Shown in pieces: positions 51,002-60,000 of a DNA stretch of 64,000 nucleotides. Position 1 is the first letter of the stretch; each line of letters opens with the position of its first letter. The stretch covers positions 372,001-436,000 of the forward strand of contig CBDCLO010000002.1 of the NCBI GenBank assembly GCA_965218725.1, read 5' to 3'. Source of the DNA: WTHC01 sp965218725 (GTDB lineage Archaea > Thermoproteota > Nitrososphaeria > Nitrososphaerales > Nitrosopumilaceae). The notes under the pieces are model-generated. The model saw only the letters and a list, made by a program, of their open reading frames with translations, ran no database searches and had not been told where the DNA came from. The position numbers and the translations under genes were made by a program.

Positions 51002-51772
51002 TCATCTAGTATTTTTGACTTCTGGCTTCAGTTCATTTAGTATTTGTTGTTGATATTTGGTAAGATTTTTATCGTCTGCGTGTCGAGGTCTATCACATTC
51101 TATGTTTATTTCTTTTTTAATAGATGAAGGTCTATTTCTAAAAATCACAGCTTTTGTCCCAAGTACTGTAGCTTCTACTACATTATGTGTTACAAAAATA
51201 ATTGTTTTTTTTGTCATTTTCCATATTAGTTGCATTTCTACTAATAATAGGTCTCTTGTTTGTGTGTCTAATGATGCAAATGGTTCATCCATCAATAAAA
51301 CTCCTGGATCCATAACTAATGCTCTTGCAATAGCAACACGCTGCTTCATGCCAGTTGATAGTTGATATGTATACGAATCTGTAAATTTTGTGAGTTGCAT
51401 CATGTCTATATATCGTTTTGATATTTCAGCTCTTTCATTCTTTGGAATACCAGCAATTTTTAGTCCAAATTCCACATTATCAGAAACTTTTAACCATGGA
51501 AAAAGAGCGCCTTCTTGGAATACCATAATTCTATCTGGATCAGTATTTTTTATTGGCTTACCATCAAATAGTATTTCACCTTCATCTGGTATTTCTAATC
51601 CAGCAACTATTTTCAAGAAAGTGGATTTACCACATCCAGAAGGTCCTACTAAACATACAAATTCACCATCTTCTACATTTAGATTAATACCACCTAACGC
51701 TTTTAATATATGACCGTCATGGTTAAAACTTTTTACAATATTTATTGCCTGTAGCTTACTCATACCTGTCAT
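51002..51772 (-). CDS. ABC transporter ATP-binding protein, SsuB/TauB type
   Basis: A 256-residue ABC ATPase. Walker A is VGPSGCGKSTFLK (about 42-54). The Q-loop is VFQEGALFPWLKV (about 84), the signature is YQLSTGMKQRVAIARAL (about 139; LSTGM replaces the usual LSGGM), Walker B is LLMDEPFASLD (about 164), and the H-switch is IFVTHNVVEA (about 197). FPWL after the Q-loop is typical of the TauB/SsuB/NrtD class. It overlaps the binding-protein gene by 17 nt and precedes the permease by 9 nt. Confidence 0.93.
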   Translation of the reverse strand: MTGMSKLQAINIVKSFNHDGHILKALGGINLNVEDGEFVCLVGPSGCGKSTFLKIVAGLEIPDEGEILFDGKPIKNTDPDRIMVFQEGALFPWLKVSDNVEFGLKIAGIPKNERAEISKRYIDMMQLTKFTDSYTYQLSTGMKQRVAIARALVMDPGVLLMDEPFASLDTQTRDLLLVEMQLIWKMTKKTIIFVTHNVVEATVLGTKAVIFRNRPSSIKKEINIECDRPRHADDKNLTKYQQQILNELKPEVKNTR

Positions 51773-52778
51773 TCAAAATATAGCTGGGTCCTACATAATA
51801 AAATATCCCATTTAAATCATATCCATGTCTACCTAAATATCCTAGTAAATATTCACGTTCTGCAAATACATATATAGAATTTCTTAGAGGGTCATATGTA
51901 CTTTCAATATTTGATAGTGCTGTATCAATAATTTCATTTGTAAGTGATTGTCCCATGGTATCCTCCATAAATTCATCAAATGCAGACTTAGTTTCGTCTT
52001 GGTTTACATTAATCCAACTTATTGTTCTTATATGAGAATCAAGTAAATTTTCAATCACGAGCTGATTTTTTTGTATGTATTCAGTTCTAGCAATTAGTAA
52101 TACTGTAGAAAATTTTTTTTCTGGCCACAGATCTTTTTCATAGAATAATCTAGTACCACCAAGTTCATTGGTCAATATACTAGCCCATGGTTCTGAAATC
52201 CATGCACCATCGATCTCACCTTTGGTAAAAAGAGTATATATATCAGGGTTAGAAATATTTAATATATATACAGTACCACCTTTTTCAACAGATTTTAATC
52301 CATTTTCAAATAAATAGTTACGTAGTGAAACATCTTGCGTATTACCAATTTGCGGCACTGCTATTCGCTTTCCAGAAAAATCAGAAATTGAGAATATCAG
52401 TGATTTTGGATGCGATATGAAACTTATTCCTCCACTTGTAGTACCTGAAAGTATACTAATGCCTTGTTTTTCTGATTTAAGAAAACCATTAACAGTTGGA
52501 CCAGGTCCTATGTAGGCTACATCAATAGAATTAGAGAATAATGATTCAATGGTCTGAGGTCCACTTTCAAATAATTTAGTTTTTATAGTCACATAACCAA
52601 GATTCTCGTAGAAGATTCCACTATTTATGCCTATTATTGGAACTACATGACTTATACTGGGAAAGAATGACAGGTTAATTTTAGTTTTAGATGTTTTATT
52701 GGTATCGTCAACTAGTACATAAAACAAACATACTGTAACTAAAATTGCAATTACAGAAAATATCAAACTTATTTTCAC
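51756..52778 (-). CDS. ABC transporter substrate-binding protein, SsuA/TauA/NMT1 type
   Basis: A 340-residue solute-binding protein. It has an N-terminal hydrophobic anchor or signal (SLIFSVIAILVTVCLFYVLV, about 3-22), with no clear lipobox. The periplasmic-binding fold follows: GINSGIFYENLGY (about 50), IDVAYIGPGPTVNGFLKSE (about 82), SGKRIAVPQIGNTQDVSLRNYL (about 127), EIDGAWISEPWAS (about 180). These are NMT1/TauA family marks. It starts the importer operon, upstream of the ATPase and permease genes. The ligand is not deducible. Overlap with the ATPase gene is 17 nt. Confidence 0.88.
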   Translation of the reverse strand: MKISLIFSVIAILVTVCLFYVLVDDTNKTSKTKINLSFFPSISHVVPIIGINSGIFYENLGYVTIKTKLFESGPQTIESLFSNSIDVAYIGPGPTVNGFLKSEKQGISILSGTTSGGISFISHPKSLIFSISDFSGKRIAVPQIGNTQDVSLRNYLFENGLKSVEKGGTVYILNISNPDIYTLFTKGEIDGAWISEPWASILTNELGGTRLFYEKDLWPEKKFSTVLLIARTEYIQKNQLVIENLLDSHIRTISWINVNQDETKSAFDEFMEDTMGQSLTNEIIDTALSNIESTYDPLRNSIYVFAEREYLLGYLGRHGYDLNGIFYYVGPSYILNDRYE

Positions 52779-52886
52779 AAGACTATATTATAGCTGCAAG
52801 TTAATTAATGATCCAGTTATATTTTAAATCGCTATAATATAAAAATATAAATCAATATATTCATGAATTCTAATTTAAATTAAACT

Positions 52887-54077
52887 ATGAATAAAAAAGC
52901 AATAGTTGCATTTTCAGGAGGATTAGATACATCTGTAGTTGTAAAATATTTGCAGCAGAAATATGACTTAGATGTGGTAACCGTGACTGTAGATGTAGGT
53001 CAAACTGGAGATTATAAGAGTATAGCTAATAAATCAAAGAAACTTGGTGCAAAAAGACATTATAATGTTGATGCCAAAAAAGATTTTGTTGAAAGATTTG
53101 TTTTTCAATCTATAAAAGCTAATTCATTATATCAAAAGAAATATTGCTTAGCTACAGCACTTACTAGACCATTAATTGCAGAAAAAATATTAAAAATTGC
53201 AAAAAAAGAGAATGCACATTTTGTTGCACATGGATGTTCTGGAAAAGGCAACGATCAGGTAAGATTTGACATATATTTCAGATCAGAGTCAAACTTACCA
53301 ATACTAGCACCTGTAAGAGATTTAAATCTAAATAGACAAAAAGAACTAAAGTTTGCAAAAAAAAATGGAATTGAGATAGATGCAATAGCTAAAAAATTTA
53401 GTATAGATCAAAATTTATGGGGAAGATCAATAGAAGGTGGGATGTTGGAAGAACCATATAATGAACCTCCTGACGATGTTTTTTCTTGGGTAAGGACAAA
53501 AAATTTACCAGATGTGCCTGTTTATTTAGAAGTTGAATTTAAAAATGGTATCCCAATATCAGTAGACAATGGATTGCATGGTGATGTAGTTCAGCTAATC
53601 AAATACATAAATGAAAAAGCTGGAGCTTCAGGAATAGGTATAGTAGATCATATAGAAGATAGGGTAAATGGAATAAAATCACGTGAAATATATGAAACTC
53701 CTGCAGCTATATGTTTAATCGAGGCCCACTCAGATCTAGAAAAACTGGTACAAACAAGGCATGAAATTAAATTTAAATCGTTAGTAGATGAAGAATGGAC
53801 ATGGATTACATATTCAGGATTGTGGAACGATCCTTTAATGGATTCACTTAATATGTTTATAAATAGTACACAGAAACGTGTTACAGGACTTGTAAAAATA
53901 AAGATGTACAAAGGAAATATGCGTATAGTCAGTAGAAAATCTGATTTTTCTTTATATAATAAGAATCTCGCCACGTATGGAAACAAGTCAACATTTAATC
54001 AAAAACTATCTAATGGGTTTATAGAATTATGGGGAATGCAATCAACAGAAGCTAATAAATTACAAAAAAATGTGTAA
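52887..54077 (+). CDS. argG: Argininosuccinate synthase
   Basis: A 396-residue enzyme joining citrulline and aspartate, the penultimate arginine step. Motifs: IVAFSGGLDTSVVVKYL (PP-loop, residues 6-22), VTVDVGQ, HGCSGKGNDQVRFD (about 113-126), LPILAPVRD and the SREIYETPAA block (about 267). Length is normal. It opens the rightward arginine/lysine cluster. A TATA-like region (ATAATATAAAAATATAAATC) lies about 30-50 nt upstream. lysW1 follows after 9 nt, so the arginine pathway and the LysW pathway are physically joined. Confidence 0.97.
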   Translation: MNKKAIVAFSGGLDTSVVVKYLQQKYDLDVVTVTVDVGQTGDYKSIANKSKKLGAKRHYNVDAKKDFVERFVFQSIKANSLYQKKYCLATALTRPLIAEKILKIAKKENAHFVAHGCSGKGNDQVRFDIYFRSESNLPILAPVRDLNLNRQKELKFAKKNGIEIDAIAKKFSIDQNLWGRSIEGGMLEEPYNEPPDDVFSWVRTKNLPDVPVYLEVEFKNGIPISVDNGLHGDVVQLIKYINEKAGASGIGIVDHIEDRVNGIKSREIYETPAAICLIEAHSDLEKLVQTRHEIKFKSLVDEEWTWITYSGLWNDPLMDSLNMFINSTQKRVTGLVKIKMYKGNMRIVSRKSDFSLYNKNLATYGNKSTFNQKLSNGFIELWGMQSTEANKLQKNV

Positions 54078-54086
54078 AATGAATTA

Positions 54087-54254
54087 ATGAATTGTCCAGA
54101 ATGCGATGCAAAATTAAAAATTCCGAGTGATGCATCTGTTGGGGAAATAATATCGTGTTTAGACTGTGGAACAGATTTTGAAATTTCTAAAAACGTCGAT
54201 TCAAATATAGAAATAAAACATGCAGAGAATGTAGGTGAAGATTGGGGAGAATAG
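54087..54254 (+). CDS. lysW: Amino-group carrier protein LysW, copy 1
   Basis: A 55-residue zinc protein, from ATG 54087 to TAG 54252-54254. It has a TFIIB-like zinc ribbon with CPEC (residues 3-6) and CLDC (24-27), an acidic surface, and the invariant C-terminus GEDWGE. In the LysW pathway the side-chain carboxylate of the terminal Glu is joined to the amino group of glutamate or 2-aminoadipate, which is then carried through the pathway. It sits between argG (9 nt) and the first LysX/ArgX-type ligase (0 nt), which suggests it serves mainly arginine synthesis; sharing between pathways is possible. Confidence 0.95.
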   Translation: MNCPECDAKLKIPSDASVGEIISCLDCGTDFEISKNVDSNIEIKHAENVGEDWGE

Positions 54255-55115
54255 TTGTCTCTAATATGTATTATATTTGATAGACTCAGAACAGAGGAAA
54301 AATTACTCAAAAAAGAGGCTGTAGATATGGGACATGAAGTAATAATGACTGATGCAAAAACTACGCATATTAATACAGACAGATATGTGTATAACAAGTG
54401 TTTTGGTGATATAGCAGTAGGTAGGTGTATAAGTTATTTTAGAGGATTGTATTTCACTGCATGCTTAGAATTTTTAGGCGTACAGGTAATAAATAAATCT
54501 GATATTATGAATGTGTGCGGAAACAAATTGCTTACATCATTATTTTTAAAAAAACATAATATAGCTACCCCAAAAACGTATATTTCTTTTTCACATGACG
54601 CAGCATTAGAATATATTGAAAAAATTGGATATCCATTAGTTATCAAACCAGTGATAGGAAGCTGGGGAAGAGGAATGGCATTGCTAAAAGATAAAGACAC
54701 AGTTGACGCATTAATAGATGTAAGAAAGACGAGAGATGATCCTAATGATCGAATATATTATTTACAAGAATTTGTTAAAAGGCCACCAAGAGACATCAGA
54801 GTAATAACTGCTGGTGAGAATATATTAGCTGCTATGTATAGAAAATCTGCTGGGAATAATCTTAGAACCAATATTGCACGTGGTGCGTCACCAGAACTTT
54901 GCAAAGTCACAAATGATATAGAAGATATATGTACTAAAACTTCTAAAGTTATGGGAAAATGTATTCTAGGAATTGACATTATGGAAGACGAAAAAAAAGG
55001 TTTAGTAGTTCACGAGATTAACAATACAGTAGAATTTAGTGGGTTAATGACTGTAACAAATACTAACATTCCTAAAGAAATTATTAAATTTGTATTAAAT
55101 TTAACGAGGAAATAA
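54255..55115 (+). CDS. argX: LysW ligase 1, probably glutamate-specific (ArgX)
   Basis: A 286-residue RimK-type ATP-grasp ligase that attaches an amino acid to LysW. It opens CIIFDRLRTEEKLLKKEA, with VIKPVIGSWGRGMALLKD (about 132-149), the KRPPRDIRVI block (about 175), NIARGASPE and the Mg-binding HEINNTVEF (about 255). The paralogue at 59997 has HEINNTTEYKNTV, closer to the aminoadipate ligase of Thermus (NHTMEFKNSV). Here it is EFSGLM. Together with argG two genes upstream, this favours glutamate as substrate and the name ArgX. The start is TTG 54255, directly after lysW1. Specificity is inference. Confidence 0.85.
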   Translation: MSLICIIFDRLRTEEKLLKKEAVDMGHEVIMTDAKTTHINTDRYVYNKCFGDIAVGRCISYFRGLYFTACLEFLGVQVINKSDIMNVCGNKLLTSLFLKKHNIATPKTYISFSHDAALEYIEKIGYPLVIKPVIGSWGRGMALLKDKDTVDALIDVRKTRDDPNDRIYYLQEFVKRPPRDIRVITAGENILAAMYRKSAGNNLRTNIARGASPELCKVTNDIEDICTKTSKVMGKCILGIDIMEDEKKGLVVHEINNTVEFSGLMTVTNTNIPKEIIKFVLNLTRK

Positions 55116-55140
55116 ATTATGTCATAAAAAAATAAGGTAG

Positions 55141-56193
55141 ATGGAAATAGGAATTATAGGAGCGTCTGGTTATGTTGGTGGGGAGATATTACGTCTTCTG
55201 TTAAGTCATCCTAAGGTTAATGTTACAATGGTTACATCAAAACAACATATTGGTAACTATCTGCATAGAGTACATCCAAGCCTGAAAGGATTTACGGATC
55301 TTATATTTTCAGAACTTAATTATGATAAAATTTCTGACAAGTGTGATTTGGTATTTACGGCTGTACCACATGGAACATCATTAAATATAGTTAAAAACTT
55401 GTATGAGAGGAACGTTAAGATAATAGATCTAAGTGCAGACTATAGACTACATAGGTCTACTGATTACGAAAAATGGTATAAATTCAAGCATCCATACCCA
55501 GAATATTTATCAAAATCAGTTTTTGGTATTCCAGAAATACATAGGAACCAAATTAAGAAGTCAAATCTTGTGTCATGTCCTGGATGTATGGCTGTTACAT
55601 CAATACTTGCTTTATATCCATTAATTAAGCGTGATATTATTGACATAGATCATATAATAGTAGATTCCAAGATAGGGTCATCAGGGGCTGGTGCAGGTAG
55701 TATTTTAGGTACACATCATGCAATGAGATCAGGTGTCATAAGACCATATAAACCATCTAATCACAGACATACAGGAGAAATAGAACAAGAACTAAGTGAA
55801 ATAGCTAATAAAAAAATACGTGTATCCATGAGTCCACATGCAGTTGATATAGTTAGGGGAATTCTTTGCACAAATCATACATTTCTTACAAAAGAAACAG
55901 TTGAAAAAGATTTATGGAAGATATACAGACAAGAATTCAAAAACGAAAAATTCATTAGATTAATACACGACAAAAGTGGTTTTTACAAGTATCCAGATCC
56001 TAAGTTTGTTGTCGGCTCTAATTTTTGTGACATAGGTTTCGATATAGACCAAAATAATAATAGATGTATCATTTTATCTGCATCTGATAATCTGATGAAA
56101 GGTGCAGCAGGTTCAGCTATTCAAAATATGAATATAATGTCAAATTTTGACGAGACTGATGGAATATCATATTCACCATTAACACCAGTCTAG
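55141..56193 (+). CDS. lysY: LysW-aminoadipate/glutamate phosphate reductase
   Basis: A 350-residue ArgC-like reductase that turns the LysW-linked acyl phosphate into the semialdehyde. It has the Rossmann start IGIIGASGYVGGEIL, AVPHGTSL (about 78), the catalytic cysteine in VSCPGCMAVTSILAL (about 142-156), GSSGAGAGS (about 180) and the HRHTGEIEQEL block (about 209). Length is as expected. It is the only reductase of this kind in the cluster, so it probably serves both arginine and lysine, as shown in Sulfolobales. It is followed by lysZ after 1 nt. Confidence 0.94.
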   Translation: MEIGIIGASGYVGGEILRLLLSHPKVNVTMVTSKQHIGNYLHRVHPSLKGFTDLIFSELNYDKISDKCDLVFTAVPHGTSLNIVKNLYERNVKIIDLSADYRLHRSTDYEKWYKFKHPYPEYLSKSVFGIPEIHRNQIKKSNLVSCPGCMAVTSILALYPLIKRDIIDIDHIIVDSKIGSSGAGAGSILGTHHAMRSGVIRPYKPSNHRHTGEIEQELSEIANKKIRVSMSPHAVDIVRGILCTNHTFLTKETVEKDLWKIYRQEFKNEKFIRLIHDKSGFYKYPDPKFVVGSNFCDIGFDIDQNNNRCIILSASDNLMKGAAGSAIQNMNIMSNFDETDGISYSPLTPV

Positions 56194-56194
56194 A

Positions 56195-56995
56195 ATGATC
56201 ATTATAAAGATAGGTGGAAGTGTGCTTGATACATTTCATCATACTATAATAAATGACATTAAAAACATCACCAAATTTGAAAAGATTATTTTTGTACATG
56301 GTGGAGGTAAAGAAGTATCAAGAATATCTGAGCAAATTGGTAAAAAACCAAAGTTCATAGTATCTGCAAGCGGAATAAGAAGTAGGTATACTGACGAAGA
56401 AACTATTGAAATTTTTACGATGGTAATGGCTGGGAAAATAAATAAGACGATAGTCAAAACGCTACAAAAAAACAACATTAATGCTGTAGGAATATCTGGG
56501 ATTGATGGAAAATTGATCCAAGCGCATAGAAAAAAAAGACTGATAGTAATTAATGAAAGAGGCAGAAAACAAGTGATAGACGGCGGGTACACTGGTAAGG
56601 TAGAATATGTCAACAATACGTTACTAGAATTATTAATTAAACAAAATTATATTCCTGTAGTAGCTCCAATTGCAGTAAGTGATGAATATGAGTTTCTTAA
56701 TATAGATGGTGATAGAGCAGCTGCAAGTATAGCCGGAAGTATGAGAACTAATAAGATGATATTTCTAACAAATGTTGACGGTGTATTTATTGATCAAAAA
56801 TTAGTTAGAAATTTAAACTATAAGGAATCATTAAAAATAAAAACTAAAGTTGGATTTGGTATGGAAAAAAAAATTTTGGCAAGTATAGAGGCACTTGAAA
56901 TGGGGGTAGGCGAGGTCCTAATTTCTAATGGAAACAAAAAAAACCCAATAAAATCTGCATTAGAACATGATTGCACTGTAATTAAACATGATTGA
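56195..56995 (+). CDS. lysZ: LysW-aminoadipate/glutamate kinase
   Basis: A 266-residue amino-acid kinase (ArgB-like). Motifs: IIKIGGSVLD at the N-terminus, FVHGGGKEVSRISE (about 33-46), ASGIRSRYTDEETIE (about 60, substrate loop), NAVGISGIDG (about 93), NIDGDRAAASIAG (about 168) and IFLTNVDGVF (about 188). It phosphorylates the side-chain carboxylate of the LysW-bound residue. The gene overlaps lysJ by 8 nt. As the single kinase of the cluster it is expected to act in both branches. Confidence 0.94.
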   Translation: MIIIKIGGSVLDTFHHTIINDIKNITKFEKIIFVHGGGKEVSRISEQIGKKPKFIVSASGIRSRYTDEETIEIFTMVMAGKINKTIVKTLQKNNINAVGISGIDGKLIQAHRKKRLIVINERGRKQVIDGGYTGKVEYVNNTLLELLIKQNYIPVVAPIAVSDEYEFLNIDGDRAAASIAGSMRTNKMIFLTNVDGVFIDQKLVRNLNYKESLKIKTKVGFGMEKKILASIEALEMGVGEVLISNGNKKNPIKSALEHDCTVIKHD

Positions 56996-58166
56996 AGATA
57001 ACTACACAGGAAATTTGTATCAAAAATTCCCTGTTAAAATAGCTGAAGGGCATGGAATAATAGTAATAGATGAACATGGTAAAGAGTACATAGATTGTAT
57101 GGGAGGGTATGGTGTAGCGTTAGTAGGACATGGAAATAAAAGGATTGTGAACGCAATAAAATCACAAGTAGAGAAGATCATTACTGTTCATAACTCATTA
57201 TATAATAAGACACGAGAAGAGTTTTTAGAAAATATAATTAAAGTGGCACCAAAAAAATTATCTAGTGTATATTTGAGCAATAGTGGATCTGAATCAATAG
57301 AAGCTGCAATAAAATTTGCAAGAAAATTCACTAATAAAAATGGCATGATTGCAATGACTGGATCGTATCATGGAAAAACTTTAGGAGCATTATCTTTGAC
57401 TTCAAATATAAAATATAGAAAATCATTTCAGCCATTGATAGAAAAAGTTATGTTTTCACAATTTAATAATGCGCAATTTTTACGATCGTTGATTAATAAC
57501 AGTATAGGATTTGTAATTATAGAACCAATACAAGGTGAAAATGGAATACATGTAGCACATGATGGATTTCTTCCAAAAGTACGAAAAATATGTGACGAGT
57601 TCGGGATTTTATTGATTTTTGATGAAATACAGTCTGGACTAGGACGTACTGGTAAAATGTGGGCATGTGAACATTGGAATACGGTTCCTGATATAATGTG
57701 CTTGGCAAAAGGAATAGCTGGTGGGTTACCAATGGGTGCGACATTAGTACGATCAGATATATTAGGATGTATGAACAAAGGAGAACATTCATCTACATTT
57801 GGAGGAAATCCACTTTCATGTGCTGCAGGAAATGCAGTAATAGAATCTCTTGTACATGATAAGCTCGTTAACAATGCTGAAAAAACTGGTAAAAAATTAT
57901 TTGAAGGATTAAATAATTTGAAAAAACAACATAATACAATAATTCGGGAAATAAGAGGAAAAGGGTTGATGGTTGGTATAGAATTAAAGTTTGAGATAAA
58001 AGATATAATCATGGATGGTATAAATAATGGTTTATTGTTGTTGTATTCTGGGAGGAATGTGCTTAGATTATTACCACCACTAATACTACATGATTATGAT
58101 GTAATAAAGATACTAGGTATTCTGGATACATTGTTTACAAAAGAAGAAGAACGTAGAAATGTATAG
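56988..58166 (+). CDS. lysJ: LysW-aminoadipate/glutamate semialdehyde aminotransferase
   Basis: A 392-residue class III PLP aminotransferase (ArgD/LysJ). Blocks: GKEYIDCMGGYGVALVGHGN (about 30-50), LSNSGSESIEAAIKFAR (about 94-110), GSYHGKTLGALSLT (about 125), LIFDEIQSGLGRTGKMWA (about 205-222), the PLP lysine in CLAKGIAGGLPMGA (about 235-248), and STFGGNPLSCAAG (about 263). It overlaps lysZ and the Lrp gene by 8 nt each, indicating tight coupling. It makes LysW-ornithine and LysW-lysine. Confidence 0.95.
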   Translation: MIEDNYTGNLYQKFPVKIAEGHGIIVIDEHGKEYIDCMGGYGVALVGHGNKRIVNAIKSQVEKIITVHNSLYNKTREEFLENIIKVAPKKLSSVYLSNSGSESIEAAIKFARKFTNKNGMIAMTGSYHGKTLGALSLTSNIKYRKSFQPLIEKVMFSQFNNAQFLRSLINNSIGFVIIEPIQGENGIHVAHDGFLPKVRKICDEFGILLIFDEIQSGLGRTGKMWACEHWNTVPDIMCLAKGIAGGLPMGATLVRSDILGCMNKGEHSSTFGGNPLSCAAGNAVIESLVHDKLVNNAEKTGKKLFEGLNNLKKQHNTIIREIRGKGLMVGIELKFEIKDIIMDGINNGLLLLYSGRNVLRLLPPLILHDYDVIKILGILDTLFTKEEERRNV

Positions 58167-58578
58167 AGACAGGATGGATGAAAGTATAATTTCATTGTTA
58201 CGTAATGATTCGAGAGAATCTTTTGTGGATATTGGTAAAAAATTAAGGCTATCAGAATCTGCAGTTAGACGTAGAGTGAAGAATCTTATAGATATGGGCA
58301 CTATTAAAAAATTCACAATTGAGGTAGCTGAAGATAACAATACAAACGCTGTAGTATTAATAAGCGTCAGTTCTTCTGCAGACACATCAAAAATCTCATC
58401 ACAATTATCTCATATAAATGGCATAAAGACCATATATGAAATTACTGGTCAATATGATATAGCAGTAATAATAAATGCAGAGAATATCATAAAAATAAAT
58501 AATTGTATAGATTCATTAAGAAGAATAGATGGTGTAGCAGATACAAATACTGTTATTATTCTTAAAACCGTATTATAA
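58159..58578 (+). CDS. Lrp/AsnC-family transcriptional regulator (LysM-like)
   Basis: A 139-residue regulator. The N-terminal winged helix-turn-helix (about 1-60) contains SIISLLRNDSRESFVDIGKKL and LSESAVRRRVKNLIDMG. A C-terminal RAM/ACT-like effector domain (about 65-139) has TIYEITGQYDIAVII. Such a gene in a lysW operon is known in Sulfolobus as LysM, which controls the lysine genes in response to lysine. The 8-nt overlap with lysJ and the 85-nt spacer after it, with a TATA-like TTTATATTTTAT at 58629-58640, suggest the regulator's target includes the next promoter. Confidence 0.9.
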   Translation: MYRDRMDESIISLLRNDSRESFVDIGKKLRLSESAVRRRVKNLIDMGTIKKFTIEVAEDNNTNAVVLISVSSSADTSKISSQLSHINGIKTIYEITGQYDIAVIINAENIIKINNCIDSLRRIDGVADTNTVIILKTVL

Positions 58579-58663
58579 AATACTGTGATTTTATTTGGTT
58601 ATAAAATTCGATTATTATGGATGATTATGTTTATATTTTATTTGTTATACACCTGAATTAGTC

Positions 58664-59794
58664 ATGAATAAGCCGAATTGTTATGCAATGCAGTATAATA
58701 AACATAGTAAGATAAAACAGATTAATGTTTTAGACAGTACGTTAAGAGAGGGCGAACAACATCCAGGTATATATTTTACTAAAAAACAAAAAATTCAGAT
58801 TGCATGGATGCTTGATTATTTTGGTGTTAATCAAATTGAAATTTCACCTATAGTTTCAACTGATCATTTCGAGGCCACAAAAACAATCATTAAACAAGGA
58901 TTAAGAGCCGATATAGTAGCCCATGTTAGAGCATTAAAGCGTGATATAGATATTGCATTGAAATGTAACGCTGTCTGGGTTGCTGCATACCTTGGAATTT
59001 CAGATATTCATTTAAGAGACAAGTTAAGGATTACTAAAGAAGATGCGATAGACAGAGCAGTAGAAGTAGTAGAATATGCAAAATCACATGATCTTAAAAT
59101 TAGATTCACGGTGGAGGATGGAAGCAGGGCCGATCCTAAATTTCTAATCAAAATATGTAAAGCCATAGAAAATGCGAAAGTAGATAGAATAAGCCTTCCA
59201 GATACAGTTGGGATATTATTACCCAATGGAATGTATAATTTTGTAAAAAATGTAAGAATGCAAATTAATACTCCTATTGATGTTCATTGCCATAATGATG
59301 TGGGATTTGCATTAGCAAATGCATTCGCTGCTTGTAGTGCAGGTGCAGATCAAATTCATACGACTATTGATGGTTTAGGAGAAAGAACAGGAATACCGTC
59401 ACTTGCAGAGGTATCTGTAGCATTAGTTTATTTATACAAGTCTAACAATGATTTTAGGTTGGATATGTTGTGTGATCTATCTAGGTTAATTGGACAATAT
59501 ACTAAAATTAATCCACATGATTCTAAGCCTATAGTTGGCTCATCAGCTTATAAACACAAAGCGGGTACACACCTAGCAGCAGTTTTAAGGAACCCAGATT
59601 CTTATGAAATTATACCTCCAAGATCTGTTGGCAATAAACGTAAGATCGTGTTTGGTGAGTTAGCAGGCAAAACAGGAGCAGCATACTTATTATCTGTATT
59701 AGGTGTGAAAAGTAGTGATAAACAAGCAAAAAACGCAGCTAATTGTTTAAAAAATCTTAGATTGGGAGACCTTATTGAAATACCATTAAAATAA
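58664..59794 (+). CDS. Homocitrate synthase
   Basis: A 376-residue DRE-TIM synthase. Blocks: VLDSTLREGEQHPG (about 22-35), IEISPIVS (about 61), DVHCHNDVGFALANAF (about 200-215), DGLGERTGIPSLAEV (about 228), GSSAYKHKAGTH (about 287). STLREGEQ with HPG, the short C-terminus without a LeuA allosteric domain, and location in the LysW cluster point to homocitrate synthase, the entry to aminoadipate synthesis. It starts a second sub-operon (promoter in the preceding 85 nt) with lysW2, lysX and lysK, which supports assigning those to the lysine branch. Confidence 0.9.
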   Translation: MNKPNCYAMQYNKHSKIKQINVLDSTLREGEQHPGIYFTKKQKIQIAWMLDYFGVNQIEISPIVSTDHFEATKTIIKQGLRADIVAHVRALKRDIDIALKCNAVWVAAYLGISDIHLRDKLRITKEDAIDRAVEVVEYAKSHDLKIRFTVEDGSRADPKFLIKICKAIENAKVDRISLPDTVGILLPNGMYNFVKNVRMQINTPIDVHCHNDVGFALANAFAACSAGADQIHTTIDGLGERTGIPSLAEVSVALVYLYKSNNDFRLDMLCDLSRLIGQYTKINPHDSKPIVGSSAYKHKAGTHLAAVLRNPDSYEIIPPRSVGNKRKIVFGELAGKTGAAYLLSVLGVKSSDKQAKNAANCLKNLRLGDLIEIPLK

Positions 59795-59832
59795 AAGCAA
59801 CATAAATTAATGACTATACAAAAGTTAGTATA

Positions 59833-60000
59833 ATGACAGATTGTCCTGAATGTGATTTCAATATCATAGTCCCAAAAAATTCTTTGGAGGGAGAAATTGT
59901 GACATGTCATGATTGTGGTTCTAGTTTTGAACTTATGAAAATTTCTGGTGGATTTGAATTAAAACCTGCACAAACTGTTGGAGAGGACTGGGGACAGTGA
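59833..60000 (+). CDS. lysW: LysW-like carrier protein, copy 2, ending in glutamine
   Basis: A 55-residue protein from ATG 59833 to TGA 59998-60000. The zinc ribbon has CPEC (4-7) and CHDC (25-28), and the tail VGEDWGQ ends in Gln (CAG TGA). In known LysW proteins the last residue is Glu, and its gamma-carboxylate receives the substrate, so this copy lacks the expected attachment group as encoded. All else fits LysW: length, acidic body, and the spacing of the EDWG tail. It is translationally coupled to the downstream ligase (4-nt overlap, GTGA) and follows homocitrate synthase by 38 nt. Whether it is deamidated, uses the alpha-carboxylate, or has another role is open. Confidence 0.88.
   Translation: MTDCPECDFNIIVPKNSLEGEIVTCHDCGSSFELMKISGGFELKPAQTVGEDWGQ

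Noticed and set aside
50234..52778. Assigning the ABC importer to nitrate or taurine
   Set aside because: The binding protein belongs to a family with many ligands and no pathway gene for any of them is adjacent, so the substrate is left open.
57428..58012. 194-codon leftward frame inside lysJ
   Set aside because: Antisense of a conserved PLP aminotransferase; no independent support.
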